From the NCBI RefSeq assembly GCF_900176075.1, contig NZ_FWWV01000011.1, forward strand, positions 126 to 44,304: a stretch of 44,179 nt of DNA. Reading direction: 5' to 3'. Both the position numbers and the translations under genes were made by a program. Positions within the stretch are counted from its first letter, which is position 1. Every line of letters begins with the position of its first letter. The notes beneath the pieces are model-generated. The model worked only from the letters and a program-made list of their open reading frames with translations. It had not been told where the DNA came from and did not search any database. The DNA is from Pasteurella testudinis DSM 23072. Its GTDB lineage: Bacteria; Pseudomonadota; Gammaproteobacteria; Enterobacterales; Pasteurellaceae. This document shows, in pieces, positions 10,440 to 20,509 of the stretch.

Positions 10440-11717
10440 TTAAGCCGATGGAAGCAGGGTATGCAACGCCATTTTTTTCTGTTTAACCGCTGCAATCCGC
10501 TGCAAGGTCAATTGCTCGCGAATTTGCTGTTTTTGATAACCGGCGGCGATGATTTGCTGCACATCGACGGAAACCGCACTTTGATAAAACGCCATTGCCC
10601 AATCCGCTTGCGGATAGTCGCTGTGTTCAAAGCCCAAACGGCCGCGCGTATCGGCGATACATACGGTGATCAGCGCTTGCAGATGTTCGGGTTTGCGCCA
10701 TACGTCCAAACTGTCAAACAGGCGCACCACGGTACTGGCTTTCAGCTCTTGAATGCGGTGAATATGGCTATGATAACGGCAGCTCAACAATGCCAATTGC
10801 TGATAGGAATTTGGGACTTTTAAGCGGTGGCATAACGCCGTTGTCGGCTGCACGCCGAGTGCTTCGTGGCCGTAATGATGAGGCCAGTTAGCCGGCGAGG
10901 TGCGGGCTTTGCCTAAATCGTGGCATAGTGCGGCAAAGCGGATCATGGCTGCGTTTGCTTGTTTGTCAGTCAGTTTAGCCGCTTGTTGCAGCACCATTAA
11001 GGTATGGATTCCGCTGTCGATTTCAGGGTGATGTTGCGGCGGATTCGGCACGCCGAACAGTGCCTCAATTTCAGGAAACAGCACGGCTAGCGCTCCGCAG
11101 TTGCGTAAAGTTTGGAAATAAACCTGAGGCGAATCGGTGGTTAACGCCTTTTCCGTTTCCAGCCAGACCCGTTCCGGCGTGAGATGTGCCAATTCGCCGC
11201 TTGCGGTGAGCTGCCGCATCAGTTGCAGGGTTTCGGCGGCAACCTTAAAACCCAGATGGGCAAAACGGGCATGAAAACGGGCAACGCGTAACACGCGCAA
11301 CGGATCTTCGGCAAAAGCAGGGGAGACATGACGCAAAGTGCGGTTTTGCAGATCCTGAATGCCGTGGTAAGGATCGATCAATTCCCCGTCTTGGCGTTGG
11401 GCAATGGCGTTGATGGTTAAATCCCGTCGCAGTAGATCCTGTTCCAAACTGATATCGGGAGTGAAATCGACCGCAAAACCTTGGTAGCCGTGACCGCGCT
11501 TGCGTTCAGTGCGGGCGAGGGCGTATTCTTCGTGGCTTTGCGGATGCAGGAAGACCGGAAAGTCTTGTCCGACTTGCTGATAACCTTGTGCTAATAGTTG
11601 TTGCGGCGTTGCGCCGACCACAACCCAATCGCGATCTTTAACCGTTAAGCCGAGCAGTTGATCGCGCACAGCGCCACCGACGAGGTAAACGTCAAAGTGC
11701 GGTTGGTTTGTGATCAT
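10440..11717 (-). CDS. cca: multifunctional CCA-adding tRNA nucleotidyltransferase
   Basis: This enzyme builds and repairs the CCA end of tRNAs from CTP and ATP. The 425-aa product has the class II motif LVGGAVRD (12-19), the catalytic DxD in KDRDW (Asp 28 and 30), [10 protein letters not shown] (97-106) that selects bases, and an HD phosphohydrolase domain (CHDLGKA, His-Asp at 266-267). The HD domain is typical of the gamma-proteobacterial bifunctional form. The frame opens 33 bases earlier at a TTG, but the ATG at 11717 gives the family's usual N-terminus. It lies 23 bases after the ygiM-like gene, the same order as in E. coli. Confidence 0.95.
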   Translation of the reverse strand: MITNQPHFDVYLVGGAVRDQLLGLTVKDRDWVVVGATPQQLLAQGYQQVGQDFPVFLHPQSHEEYALARTERKRGHGYQGFAVDFTPDISLEQDLLRRDLTINAIAQRQDGELIDPYHGIQDLQNRTLRHVSPAFAEDPLRVLRVARFHARFAHLGFKVAAETLQLMRQLTASGELAHLTPERVWLETEKALTTDSPQVYFQTLRNCGALAVLFPEIEALFGVPNPPQHHPEIDSGIHTLMVLQQAAKLTDKQANAAMIRFAALCHDLGKARTSPANWPHHYGHEALGVQPTTALCHRLKVPNSYQQLALLSCRYHSHIHRIQELKASTVVRLFDSLDVWRKPEHLQALITVCIADTRGRLGFEHSDYPQADWAMAFYQSAVSVDVQQIIAAGYQKQQIREQLTLQRIAAVKQKKMALHTLLPSA

Positions 11718-11740
11718 CGAAACACCGTTAAAGCAAAAAT

Positions 11741-12355
11741 TTAAGACCAACCGTCACGGCGACGGCGGCGCGGAAGAATGTTCGGCAGAATCAAGCCGAG
11801 CAGCAACCCGACCAGCATCACCGAGCCGCCATAAATAAACCAGCGGATGATAATCTCCTGTTTTTCGGCGCTCAGCAGGGCTTCATACTCTTTATTTTTA
11901 TTGGTACTGATTTCCAGTTGGCGTTTCAGCTGGGTGTTTTGTTCCAGTAACTGGCTGCTTTGCACCTCTGCCTGACGGGAGCGGCGTTGCGTTTCGGCAA
12001 CCCGTTGCTGCCATTCTTCATCAATGCGGTTAAGTTTCAGGCTTAATTCTTGGATTTGGTTTTTCAGTGCGGGAATCTGCTCTTTACTGCCGGCTTCCCT
12101 ACTCAGCTCACTGGTCAAAATCCAGGCTTCACGGTTGCGGCTATCGCGAATTTGGCTATATTTGTCTTTTTGGCTTAACACCGTCACTTTTTCTCCGGAT
12201 TTGATAGAACCGGAGATACGGTAATCGTCACCGGCACCACGACGCAGATAGGTACTGAGATCTTCGGTGACATAGCGGATTTCTTCGGCGCTGGCGCTTT
12301 GTGCGGCAACGGTCAGGAAGGTGCCGAGCAAAACGGCTTTAAGTAGTTTTTTCAT
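11741..12355 (-). CDS. SH3-domain signal transduction protein, YgiM family
   Basis: This 204-aa envelope protein has a signal peptide ending near residue 23 (SASA), a bacterial SH3 domain at about 24-90 ([20 protein letters not shown]), a long coiled coil at about 95-165 and one C-terminal membrane helix at about 170-191 followed by RRRRR. This is the architecture of the TIGR04211 family, which includes E. coli YgiM. The coiled coil should project into the periplasm. Its molecular role is not established. It lies immediately upstream of cca, as in E. coli. The ribosome binding site before the ATG is weak. Confidence 0.88.
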   Translation of the reverse strand: MKKLLKAVLLGTFLTVAAQSASAEEIRYVTEDLSTYLRRGAGDDYRISGSIKSGEKVTVLSQKDKYSQIRDSRNREAWILTSELSREAGSKEQIPALKNQIQELSLKLNRIDEEWQQRVAETQRRSRQAEVQSSQLLEQNTQLKRQLEISTNKNKEYEALLSAEKQEIIIRWFIYGGSVMLVGLLLGLILPNILPRRRRRDGWS

Positions 12356-12426
12356 GCTTATACCAATTAATTGACAGCGGATATCTGTTTTGAGCGCTAT
12401 TTTTTTGCATATTGCTTTTGAATGGC

Positions 12427-12450
12427 AGGCGGGGAGATAGTGCCCCGCCT
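12427..12450 (-). terminator. GC-rich hairpin downstream of pitA
   Basis: AGGCGGGG (12427-12434) and CCCCGCCT (12443-12450) form a perfect 8-bp stem 44 bases after the pitA stop. No T run follows on the minus strand, so it may stabilise the mRNA end or act as a weak or Rho-assisted terminator. Confidence 0.4.
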
Positions 12451-12493
12451 TGCTTTGTTGGCTGTTATTTGCCCTGATGTTTGAGAAAAAAGG

Positions 12494-13756
12494 TCAAATA
12501 AAAATAGCGTCTAAAATGTAGTAGAAGATAATAGCAAAGATTGCTCCGGCTGGCAAAGTGACCACCCAAGAGGCAAAAATATTACGGATTACATTCAAGT
12601 TAAGGGCGGCGATACCGCGTGCAAAACCGACACCGAGCACGGCGCCGACCAATGTCTGGGTGGTTGAAATCGGCAGGCCGGTACCGGACGCAATCACTAC
12701 GGTAATCGCACAGGCAAATTCGGCTGAGAAGCCGCGGCTCGGCGTCAAATCGGTGATCCCGCCGCCGATCGTTCCCATAACCCGATAGCCCATAACGGCT
12801 AAACCGATGACGATACCCAGCGCTCCCAATGGTAAAATCCACCAGGCAAGTGCGGTTTTGCTGCTGATTACGCCGCCGTGATCAACGATTGAAACCACTG
12901 CCGACAATGGCCCGATCGCATTGGCGACATCGTTTGAACCGTGGGCGAATGCCATGGAACAGGCGGTGAGCAGCATAAGAATACTGAAGACTTTTTCCAC
13001 GCCGCCGAATGCACCGCCTTGAACGCGGTTTTTAAAGGCTTCGCTGCGGAAGTAGAAATAGCAGAAAATAATCGAAACCGCACTTATCGCCAGTGAAATT
13101 AAAAAAGTTTCCATGCCGCTGAGATGTAAGCCGACGTGTTTTAAGCCTTTGGTCATGGTGACGATACTCAGGATAAAGCTGGTCAGCCCCATATAAAAAG
13201 GCCCCCATTTTTTGGCATTATCCATCGGATTGTCGGTATCGAAAATCAGGCGTTGGGTGCTGATAAAAATGGTATAGGCTACGATGCCGGAAATAATCGG
13301 AGTGATAAACCAGCTGCCGACAATGCCCTTGACCGATCCCCAGTCGACAGTGTGCGGCCCGATGGTGACGCAGGCGAAACCGATAATGGCGCCGATAATC
13401 GAATGAGTGGTCGAAACCGGCCAGCCCATGTAAGAAGCGATTAGCAACCAAGCGCCGGCGGAAAACAGCGCCGACATCATACCCAGAATCAAAACTTCGG
13501 GAACATCGGCAAACAAGCTGGGATCGATAATACCGCTCTTAATGGTTTCCGTCACTTCGCCACCGGCCAGATAAGCGCCGGCAAATTCAAAAATCATAGC
13601 GATTAAAATAGCTTGTTTAGCGGTGATGGTGCCGGAACCGACCGAGGTTCCCATCGCATTGGAGACGTCATTGGCACCGATACCGAAAGCCATCAACAAA
13701 CCGGCAATCGCAGTGATAATTACAACGGTATTACCGTATTGTGCAATAAATTCCAT
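12494..13756 (-). CDS. pitA: low-affinity inorganic phosphate transporter, PiT family
   Basis: This 420-aa inner-membrane protein carries two PHO4 repeats, each with the family signature: GANDVSNAMGTSVGSG near residue 27 and AHGSNDVANAIGPLSAV near 273. PiT proteins co-transport metal-phosphate complexes with H+ or Na+. There are about ten hydrophobic segments. The ATG follows AAGGATC. It lies 36 bases downstream of the DUF47 gene, the conserved pairing of a Pit transporter with its accessory protein. Confidence 0.93.
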   Translation of the reverse strand: MEFIAQYGNTVVIITAIAGLLMAFGIGANDVSNAMGTSVGSGTITAKQAILIAMIFEFAGAYLAGGEVTETIKSGIIDPSLFADVPEVLILGMMSALFSAGAWLLIASYMGWPVSTTHSIIGAIIGFACVTIGPHTVDWGSVKGIVGSWFITPIISGIVAYTIFISTQRLIFDTDNPMDNAKKWGPFYMGLTSFILSIVTMTKGLKHVGLHLSGMETFLISLAISAVSIIFCYFYFRSEAFKNRVQGGAFGGVEKVFSILMLLTACSMAFAHGSNDVANAIGPLSAVVSIVDHGGVISSKTALAWWILPLGALGIVIGLAVMGYRVMGTIGGGITDLTPSRGFSAEFACAITVVIASGTGLPISTTQTLVGAVLGVGFARGIAALNLNVIRNIFASWVVTLPAGAIFAIIFYYILDAIFI

Positions 13757-13792
13757 ACAAGATCCTTTGTTATTGTTGTTTTGGGTATGGGA

Positions 13793-14473
13793 TTAAGAAC
13801 GGGCCAACATTAATTCGATACGCGAACCGACACGCTGAGCCTGATCCGCCAAGACGCCGATCCACTCCAAAATTTTATATAAGAAAATCACATCAACCGG
13901 TTTGTATTGATCTTCAATTTCCAACAGTTGGCGGCGTAATAAAATTTGCTGGTGGTCGGTATCATCTTCGATGGAATCCAGCTCGTTAATCATTTTATTG
14001 ACAAAATTCAATTCGCGTCCTTTAAAGCCGGTTTCCAGCAATTCATCCATTTCTTCGATAACCAAAGAGGCTTGGTGAGTTGCATCCAGACTGCGTTTTA
14101 AATACTCCAGAAATTCGATTTGCAATGATGACGGAATGCACAGGTTGCGTCCGATAACACGTCCGGCGATATCTTTGGCATAGTTTGCCAATTTATCTTG
14201 TTGAGTAACCAATTCCAATAAATCGGTGCGTTCCACCGGCATAAACAGACCGCGCGGCAGTTTCAGACGGATTTCACGTTTTAGGGTATCCGCTTCTTTT
14301 TCCGCTTCAGAGATTTTTTTGCGGAGTTCTTCCGCCAGTTGCCAGTCATTATTAAAGGTGGCTTCAAAAAACGGCACTAAAATATCGCAGCATTCGCTGA
14401 CTTTATTTGAGTGTTTTTGCAAAGGTTTGAGCGGGGATTGAGCAAATAGTCCCAAGATATTGTTGATTGGCAT
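13793..14473 (-). CDS. DUF47 / TIGR00153 family protein, Pit accessory
   Basis: This 226-aa cytoplasmic, mostly helical protein resembles PhoU-like DUF47 proteins (E. coli YkaA type). The start MPINNILGLFAQSPLKPLQKH and the EADTLKREIR and VERTDLLELVTQQD segments are characteristic. DUF47 proteins are commonly encoded next to PiT phosphate transporters and are thought to modulate them. Here the gene is directly upstream of pitA in an apparent operon. GGAG lies nine bases before the ATG. Confidence 0.9.
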   Translation of the reverse strand: MPINNILGLFAQSPLKPLQKHSNKVSECCDILVPFFEATFNNDWQLAEELRKKISEAEKEADTLKREIRLKLPRGLFMPVERTDLLELVTQQDKLANYAKDIAGRVIGRNLCIPSSLQIEFLEYLKRSLDATHQASLVIEEMDELLETGFKGRELNFVNKMINELDSIEDDTDHQQILLRRQLLEIEDQYKPVDVIFLYKILEWIGVLADQAQRVGSRIELMLARS

Positions 14474-14749
14474 AGCATTAGCTCCAATATACGATAAAAT
14501 AATAAAACTGAAGTTATAGGGCGGAAACCCCTCTCATTCGATACGGCATGGCGCTTATCGCACAGTTTATACTGTCTGGGCTTATGCGCCTTGTCAGGAA
14601 TGAAAGCGAATCCTACGGAAATAATGTCGCATAATAACCGAAAGTACCGCATAACTCACGATTTTAATTTGAGAAATAAGCCTTTTTTGCTAAATTGTAA
14701 TCAAATTGTCATATTGAATAGACACCGATAAAACCAGCAGGACTGATGT

Positions 14750-15820
14750 ATGAGCGCAGAAATAGAATTAAAACTTTTGGTTAACCAAACATTTGCAGCT
14801 TTTTTAAGTAAAGAAATGGCGAGTTTTAAGGTTTTATCTCACACCCAGCAGGTGTTGGGGAATTGCTACTATGATACCCCCGATTATTTTTTTTCGTCAC
14901 AGCGTATGGGATTGCGGGTCAGAACGATAAACGAACAGTTTATCTTGACTCTGAAAACCGACGGTAAAGTGATCGGCGGACTGCATATGCGACCGGAATA
15001 TGATGTCGAATTGGAAAGTGCGGTGCCGCAGCTGCACGGTTTAAACCGCTATGGCGATTTACAGCTTGAGCGCCCGCTGGACGAGTTACAAGCCGGATTA
15101 AAACCGATTTTCAGCACGGATTTTTTACGTCAGGCGTGGGTGATCGAATTGGGTAACGGCGCCAATATTGAAGTAGCGCTTGATCAAGGCGAAATTGAAG
15201 CCGGCGATCGAGTTGAACCGATTTGCGAAGCCGAGTTCGAATTAAAACACGGCAGTGTTGACGACTTGTTGACTTTCGTCGAATATTTGAGTTTGACGGA
15301 CGGTATTCGCTTGGGGGCGGTGAGTAAGGCTAAGCGCGGTTATCAGCTTGCCGGTGTCTTGCCGCCGCTTGCTTTTGATTGGCAAAGCGTATGGCAATCC
15401 TTGTCACAGCGGTTAGCGCAGCAAGCCGATAATCCAAGTGCGGTTTTGAGCGAGTTACTGAGCTATGAACAAACCTTAAGCGAATCTTATATCGAGTTGT
15501 TGACACATGCCGCGTTGAGCGAGCAACAGTTACAGCACGGACTAGAGGCATTTTCCGTATTATACCGCTATTATCAACAGCAGGAATCGCTCATATGGCA
15601 GGCTTATCAACAACAGCTCAGCGCCAAACAGCACAAAATATGTCTGGATGAGGACTCAATACAGGAATTTATCGAGCTGAACCAACGGATACTGCAAAAG
15701 ATCACTGACTTACAAACCGCGACCGATGCGACATTGAATGCGCAACGTTTGCTGGAATTATTGCACCGCGGCAGTTTGGTGAAACGTCAATTAACCTTAA
15801 TCAAACTGACGCTGCGTTAA
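14750..15820 (+). CDS. CYTH-domain inorganic triphosphatase, short form of YgiF
   Basis: The 356-aa protein begins with the CYTH signature ExExK (EIELK, residues 4-8) and continues with alternating charged strands that line the triphosphate tunnel. E. coli YgiF hydrolyses inorganic triphosphate and is about 433 aa with a C-terminal CHAD domain. Here the region after residue ~210 is helical but only about 145 aa long and poor in the histidines expected of CHAD, so that domain looks shortened or degenerate. It is transcribed away from the DUF47-pitA operon and ends 18 bases before radA. Confidence 0.85.
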   Translation: MSAEIELKLLVNQTFAAFLSKEMASFKVLSHTQQVLGNCYYDTPDYFFSSQRMGLRVRTINEQFILTLKTDGKVIGGLHMRPEYDVELESAVPQLHGLNRYGDLQLERPLDELQAGLKPIFSTDFLRQAWVIELGNGANIEVALDQGEIEAGDRVEPICEAEFELKHGSVDDLLTFVEYLSLTDGIRLGAVSKAKRGYQLAGVLPPLAFDWQSVWQSLSQRLAQQADNPSAVLSELLSYEQTLSESYIELLTHAALSEQQLQHGLEAFSVLYRYYQQQESLIWQAYQQQLSAKQHKICLDEDSIQEFIELNQRILQKITDLQTATDATLNAQRLLELLHRGSLVKRQLTLIKLTLR

Positions 15821-15838
15821 GCAAGGATAACATACATT

Positions 15839-17212
15839 ATGGCGAAAGCCCCGAAAAAAGCCTATGTCTGCAACGATTGCGGCGCCGATTATGTGCGCTG
15901 GCAAGGGCAGTGCAGCGCCTGCAAAGCGTGGAATACCATCAGCGAAGTGCGTTTGGTCAGCAGCGTTGCCAAAGGCGATCGTTTCAGCGGTTATGCCGGT
16001 GAAACCAATGCGAAAGTACAAACCCTGTCGGAAATCAGCTTGCAGGAAACGCCGCGTTTCAGCAGCCGTTTCAGCGAGCTGGATCGGGTGTTGGGCGGCG
16101 GGATCGTGCCGGGCAGTGCGATCCTGATCGGCGGACACCCCGGCGCAGGCAAAAGCACCCTGTTATTGCAAGTGATGTGCAGCTTGGCGGCGCAAATGCC
16201 GACCCTGTATGTAACCGGCGAAGAGTCGCTGCAACAGGTGGCGATGCGTGCCAACCGTTTGGGTTTGCCGACGGACAAGCTCAGAATGCTGTCGGAAACT
16301 TCGGTGGAACAGATTTGTAATATTGCCGATCAAGAAAAGCCGAAAGTGATTGTGATCGACTCGATTCAAGTCATGCACTTGGCGGATATTCAGTCCTCGC
16401 CTGGCAGTGTGGCGCAGGTGCGCGAGTGCGCTTCGTTTTTAACCCGTTATGCCAAAACCAAACAGGTGGCGATTATTATGGTCGGACACGTCACCAAAGA
16501 CGGCACGCTGGCAGGGCCGAAAGTGTTGGAACACTGTATCGACTGCTCGATTCTGCTCGAAGGCGAAGCCGATTCGCGCTACCGCACTTTGCGCAGCCAT
16601 AAAAACCGCTTCGGCGCAGTGAACGAACTGGGCGTGTTTGCCATGACCGAACAAGGGTTGCGCGAAGTGAAAAATCCGTCGGCAATCTTTTTAAGTCGTG
16701 GCGAAGAACAAAGTTCGGGCAGCTCGGTGATGGTGTTGTGGGAAGGAACCCGTCCGTTATTGGTGGAAATTCAGGCGTTGGTCGATCATTCGATGTTGGC
16801 GAATCCGCGGCGGGTGGCGGTCGGTTTGGAGCAGAACCGCTTGGCGTTGCTGTTGGCGGTGTTGCACCGCCACGGCAACGTACAAATGTCCGATCAGGAC
16901 GTGTTTGTCAATGTGGTCGGCGGTGTCAAAGTAGCGGAAACCGGCGCGGATTTAGCCTTATTGTTGGCGTTGATCTCCAGCTTCCGTAACCGCCCTTTAC
17001 CGCAAGATTTGGTGGTATTCGGCGAAGTGGGATTGTCCGGCGAAATCCGTCCGGTCACCAGCGGGCAAGAGCGGATCAGCGAAGCGGCAAAACACGGATT
17101 TCGCCGTGCGATTGTGCCGTTTGCCAACAAACCGAAATACAATATTGAGCAGATGCAGGTTTTCACCGTGAAAAAATTGGCGGACGCACTGGCGGTGTTA
17201 GATGATTTCTAA
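15839..17212 (+). CDS. radA: DNA repair protein RadA
   Basis: RadA is a RecA-like ATPase that drives branch migration during recombinational repair. The 457-aa product shows the N-terminal zinc finger (C11, C14, C25, C28), Walker A GHPGAGKST (99-107), the RadA-specific KNRFG motif near residue 255, and a C-terminal Lon-protease-like domain. The length fits the family. The AAGGATAA ribosome binding site precedes the ATG. It lies between the CYTH gene and yoaA, with gaps of 18 and 9 bases, so these genes probably share a transcript. Confidence 0.96.
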   Translation: MAKAPKKAYVCNDCGADYVRWQGQCSACKAWNTISEVRLVSSVAKGDRFSGYAGETNAKVQTLSEISLQETPRFSSRFSELDRVLGGGIVPGSAILIGGHPGAGKSTLLLQVMCSLAAQMPTLYVTGEESLQQVAMRANRLGLPTDKLRMLSETSVEQICNIADQEKPKVIVIDSIQVMHLADIQSSPGSVAQVRECASFLTRYAKTKQVAIIMVGHVTKDGTLAGPKVLEHCIDCSILLEGEADSRYRTLRSHKNRFGAVNELGVFAMTEQGLREVKNPSAIFLSRGEEQSSGSSVMVLWEGTRPLLVEIQALVDHSMLANPRRVAVGLEQNRLALLLAVLHRHGNVQMSDQDVFVNVVGGVKVAETGADLALLLALISSFRNRPLPQDLVVFGEVGLSGEIRPVTSGQERISEAAKHGFRRAIVPFANKPKYNIEQMQVFTVKKLADALAVLDDF

Positions 17213-17221
17213 GGATAAACG

Positions 17222-19141
17222 ATGAGCCGGGAGCACACGGTCACGGCGGCTTTTGCCGATGACGGAATGTTGAGCCGTCACATCCGCCAATTCCGCCCGC
17301 GTCGCGAACAAGTGGAAATGGCGCAGGCGGTGGAGCAAGCGATTGAACGGCAGGATCAACTGGTGATCGAAGCCAGCACGGGAACCGGTAAAACCTTTGC
17401 TTATTTGGTGCCGGCAATGTTGTCGGGGCAAAAAACCATTATTTCCACCGGTTCAAAAAATCTGCAAGATCAACTGTTTAAACGCGATCTGCCGACTATT
17501 CAAAACGCCTTGGGCTACAGCGGCAAGTTGGCATTGCTGAAAGGACGCTCAAACTATTTGTGCTTGGAGCGCTTGGACAAACTGATTGCCGACGGCGTGC
17601 TCGGCGATAAATCGGTGCTGGCGCAATTATCGGTGGTGCGCAAATGGCAAACTGCAACGGTCGACGGCGATTTAAGCGAGTGTGCCGATTTGGCGGAAGA
17701 CAGCCCGATTTTACCGCAGCTGACCAGCACCGCCGAAAGCTGTCTGGGCAGCGATTGCCCCAATTATGCCGACTGCTATGTGTCGAAAGCACGCAAAAAA
17801 GCGCTGGACGCAGATTTGGTGGTGGTCAACCATCACCTGTTTTGTGCCGATATGGCGGTCAAAGAGAACGGCTTCGGCGAACTGATTCCTGATGCCAAAA
17901 TCATCATTTTTGATGAAGCCCACCAATTGCCGGATATTGCCAGCCAATATTTCGGCCAATCCATTACGTCGCGTCAACTGTTCGATCTCTGCCGCGATAT
18001 TAACCTTTGTTACCGCACCGAAGTGAAAGATTTGAAGCAACTGGGCACGGCAGCGGATCACCTGCAAAAGGTAGTGCAGGATTTTCGTCTGATGATGGGA
18101 GACGGCAACCTAAGAGGGAATTTGCGTGAATTGCTGACCAACGACAGTGTGCAAAGAGCGGTGCAACACCTGCAGGAAAATCTGGAATTCGTGCATGATG
18201 TGGTCAAACTGGCGTTGGGGCGTTCGCAAACACTGGACAGTATTTTCGAACGGATCCAGAGCATTCAAACACAATTCAAGCGGATTTTAGATACCGCGAT
18301 CACCGGTTATTGTTATTGGTACGAAACCTTTAACCGCCAGTTCGGGCTGCATTTGACCCCGTTGACGGTGGCGGATAAATTCGGCGAACAGCTAAAACAA
18401 CAAAAAGCCGGTTGGATTTTCACCTCGGCGACGCTGGAAGTCGGCGGCAGTTTTGATTTTTTCTGCGAGCGCATGGGGATTGAACGGGGGGAGCGCAAAG
18501 TGTTGCATTCGCCGTTTGATTATCCCAAACAATCATTATTATGCGTACCGCGTTTTTTGCCCGCCAGCAATCAAAAACAGACATTGAGCCGCTTGGGGGA
18601 AATGTTATTGCCGGTGATCGAAGCCAACCAGGGGCGCTGTTTTGTGCTGTGTACCTCTTACATGATGATGCGCGGCTTGGCGGAATACCTGCGCGAACAC
18701 AGCGAATTGTCCGTGTTGTTACAAGGTGAAATGGCGAAAGGGCGGTTGTTGGAGAAATTCGTGCAGGAAAGCCATTCGGTACTGGTGGCGACTTCCAGCT
18801 TCTGGGAAGGGGTTGATGTGCGCGGCGAGGCGCTGTCGCTGGTGATTATTGATAAGCTGCCGTTTACCGCACCGGACGAACCGCTATTGAAAGCGCGGAT
18901 TGAGGATTGCCGTTTGAAAGGCGGTGATCCGTTTAATCAGGTACAATTGCCAAGTGCGGTTATCAGTTTGAAGCAAGGCGTTGGGCGGCTGATTCGTGAC
19001 GTGACCGATCGCGGCGTGATTATTATCTGCGATTCCCGTTTGGTGATGCGTCCCTACGGCGAAACCTTTTTAAAGAGTTTGCCGAATGCCGGCCGAACCC
19101 GCGATTTAAACAGGGTAATTGAATTTTTACAGAAAAAATAA
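17222..19141 (+). CDS. yoaA: ATP-dependent DNA helicase YoaA (DinG/XPD family)
   Basis: This 639-aa SF2 helicase has Walker A STGTGKT (52-58), a DEAH box (231-234) and four cysteines, C114, C174, C179 and C185, placed as the iron-sulfur ligands of XPD-like helicases. The C-terminal motif QGVGRLIRD marks helicase motif VI. In E. coli YoaA works with the polymerase III chi subunit in repair of stalled forks. The order yoaA-tsaB-slp-like-fadD-rnd is the same as in E. coli, which supports YoaA over DinG. AAGGAT lies upstream of the ATG. Confidence 0.93.
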   Translation: MSREHTVTAAFADDGMLSRHIRQFRPRREQVEMAQAVEQAIERQDQLVIEASTGTGKTFAYLVPAMLSGQKTIISTGSKNLQDQLFKRDLPTIQNALGYSGKLALLKGRSNYLCLERLDKLIADGVLGDKSVLAQLSVVRKWQTATVDGDLSECADLAEDSPILPQLTSTAESCLGSDCPNYADCYVSKARKKALDADLVVVNHHLFCADMAVKENGFGELIPDAKIIIFDEAHQLPDIASQYFGQSITSRQLFDLCRDINLCYRTEVKDLKQLGTAADHLQKVVQDFRLMMGDGNLRGNLRELLTNDSVQRAVQHLQENLEFVHDVVKLALGRSQTLDSIFERIQSIQTQFKRILDTAITGYCYWYETFNRQFGLHLTPLTVADKFGEQLKQQKAGWIFTSATLEVGGSFDFFCERMGIERGERKVLHSPFDYPKQSLLCVPRFLPASNQKQTLSRLGEMLLPVIEANQGRCFVLCTSYMMMRGLAEYLREHSELSVLLQGEMAKGRLLEKFVQESHSVLVATSSFWEGVDVRGEALSLVIIDKLPFTAPDEPLLKARIEDCRLKGGDPFNQVQLPSAVISLKQGVGRLIRDVTDRGVIIICDSRLVMRPYGETFLKSLPNAGRTRDLNRVIEFLQKK

Positions 19142-19154
19142 GGCAACACTATTT

Positions 19155-19877
19155 ATGAAAACAACTTTATTAGCCTTGGATACGGCAACCGAAGCCTGTT
19201 CGGTGGCGTTGTGGCATCACGGTGAAATATTGGCGCAGGACGAACTCAGTCCGAAAGCGCATACGCGCCGAATTTTGCCGATGATTGATGAAATTTTGGC
19301 GGAGGCGGGCATTGGGTTGAAGCAAGTTGATGCGTTGGTATTCGGACGCGGCCCCGGTAGTTTTACCGGCGTGCGCATCGGCAGTGGTATTGCGCAAGGG
19401 CTGGCATTAGGGGCGGATTTGCCGGTGATTCCGGTTTCCAATTTAACTGCCATGGCACAAGCCGCCTATCAACAAGCAGGGCACACACAGGTGTTGGCGG
19501 CGATCGATGCGCGCATGGACGAAGTCTATTTTGCAGGGTTACGCTACCAACCGCACTTTGTCGGGCAACAGGAATACGCGGCTTGGCAAGCGGTGCTTGA
19601 CGAACAGGTTTTGTCACCGGATTCGGTATTACGGCAATTGCAGACACAGTCCTTGCCAAGTGCGGTCTGTGTCGGTACCGGCTGGGCGGCTTATCCGCAG
19701 TTTGAACAGACTACCGTGTTGTTAAATAAATGTGATATTCTGTTGCCATCGGCGAAGTATATGTTGCCATTGGCACGCTTGGCTTGGCAACAACAGGATT
19801 ATTCCACGGCACTGGAGATTGAGCCGGTGTATCTGCGCAATCAAGTGACCTGGAAAAAACTCCCCGGGCGGGAGTAA
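19155..19877 (+). CDS. tsaB: tRNA threonylcarbamoyladenosine biosynthesis protein TsaB
   Basis: TsaB is the inactive-homologue scaffold that pairs with TsaD, with TsaE, to transfer threonylcarbamoyl to A37 of ANN-decoding tRNAs. The 240-aa product begins MKTTLLALDTATEACSVAL and has the FGRGPGSFTGVRIG motif of the ASKHA fold. The longer frame opens inside yoaA at 19119, but the ATG at 19155 gives the standard TsaB N-terminus. An AAGG element lies about ten bases upstream. Confidence 0.94.
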   Translation: MKTTLLALDTATEACSVALWHHGEILAQDELSPKAHTRRILPMIDEILAEAGIGLKQVDALVFGRGPGSFTGVRIGSGIAQGLALGADLPVIPVSNLTAMAQAAYQQAGHTQVLAAIDARMDEVYFAGLRYQPHFVGQQEYAAWQAVLDEQVLSPDSVLRQLQTQSLPSAVCVGTGWAAYPQFEQTTVLLNKCDILLPSAKYMLPLARLAWQQQDYSTALEIEPVYLRNQVTWKKLPGRE

Positions 19878-19915
19878 TCGGGTGAGATGGTCGGCTATCT
19901 ATTAAGGAGCATGAG

Positions 19916-20464
19916 ATGAAAAAGTTTATCTGGATTGTGCTGGTACTCAGTGCGATGTTAAGCGGTTGCCAACTGGCACCACAGGGCTTGGATCGCGGCG
20001 ATAACGCCCTGATTAGCTATTCGCAATTGGCAACGGCGGATTTTGACTGTCAATGCCAGCAAGTGCGCTTGGGCGGAAAAGTGATTAAAGCGGCGGTGCT
20101 GAAAAATAATACGACGGAAGTTGAAATATTGAGTATGACCATTGATCGTTTTACCGCCAAGCCGGTGCTGGGCAGCCATAGCGACGGCCGTTTTATTGCC
20201 ATCTTAAACGGCTTTGTCGATCCGCTCAGTCTGGAAAACCAATATATTACGGTAAAAGGGGCTTTGAGCGGCAAACGCGACGGTAAAATTGATCAGGCGG
20301 ATTATATTTATCCGCTGATTAAAGCCGACAACTATCGTATTTGGCAGCAGGTGGTTGAATACTATTATGATGAAGAAGAGTGGTTTGACTATTGGGATTC
20401 ATACCGTTACGGACGGTCTTGGGGCGGCTTTCCGATGTGGAAACCGCGTGCCGCATTACGTTAA
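19916..20464 (+). CDS. Slp-family outer membrane lipoprotein (YeaY-like)
   Basis: This 182-aa protein has a short lipoprotein signal with lipobox MLSGC (Cys 18), followed by a Slp/YeaY-type domain. The residue after Cys is Gln, so outer membrane sorting is expected. The C-terminal part is rich in Tyr and Trp. The Slp group is linked to starvation and stationary phase in E. coli, but its biochemical function is unknown. The position between tsaB and fadD equals that of E. coli yeaY. The ribosome binding site AAGGAG precedes the ATG. Confidence 0.88.
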   Translation: MKKFIWIVLVLSAMLSGCQLAPQGLDRGDNALISYSQLATADFDCQCQQVRLGGKVIKAAVLKNNTTEVEILSMTIDRFTAKPVLGSHSDGRFIAILNGFVDPLSLENQYITVKGALSGKRDGKIDQADYIYPLIKADNYRIWQQVVEYYYDEEEWFDYWDSYRYGRSWGGFPMWKPRAALR

Positions 20465-20509
20465 CAACAGACTGATAAAGAAAAACAATAAATAATAACA
20501 GGAATAAAT

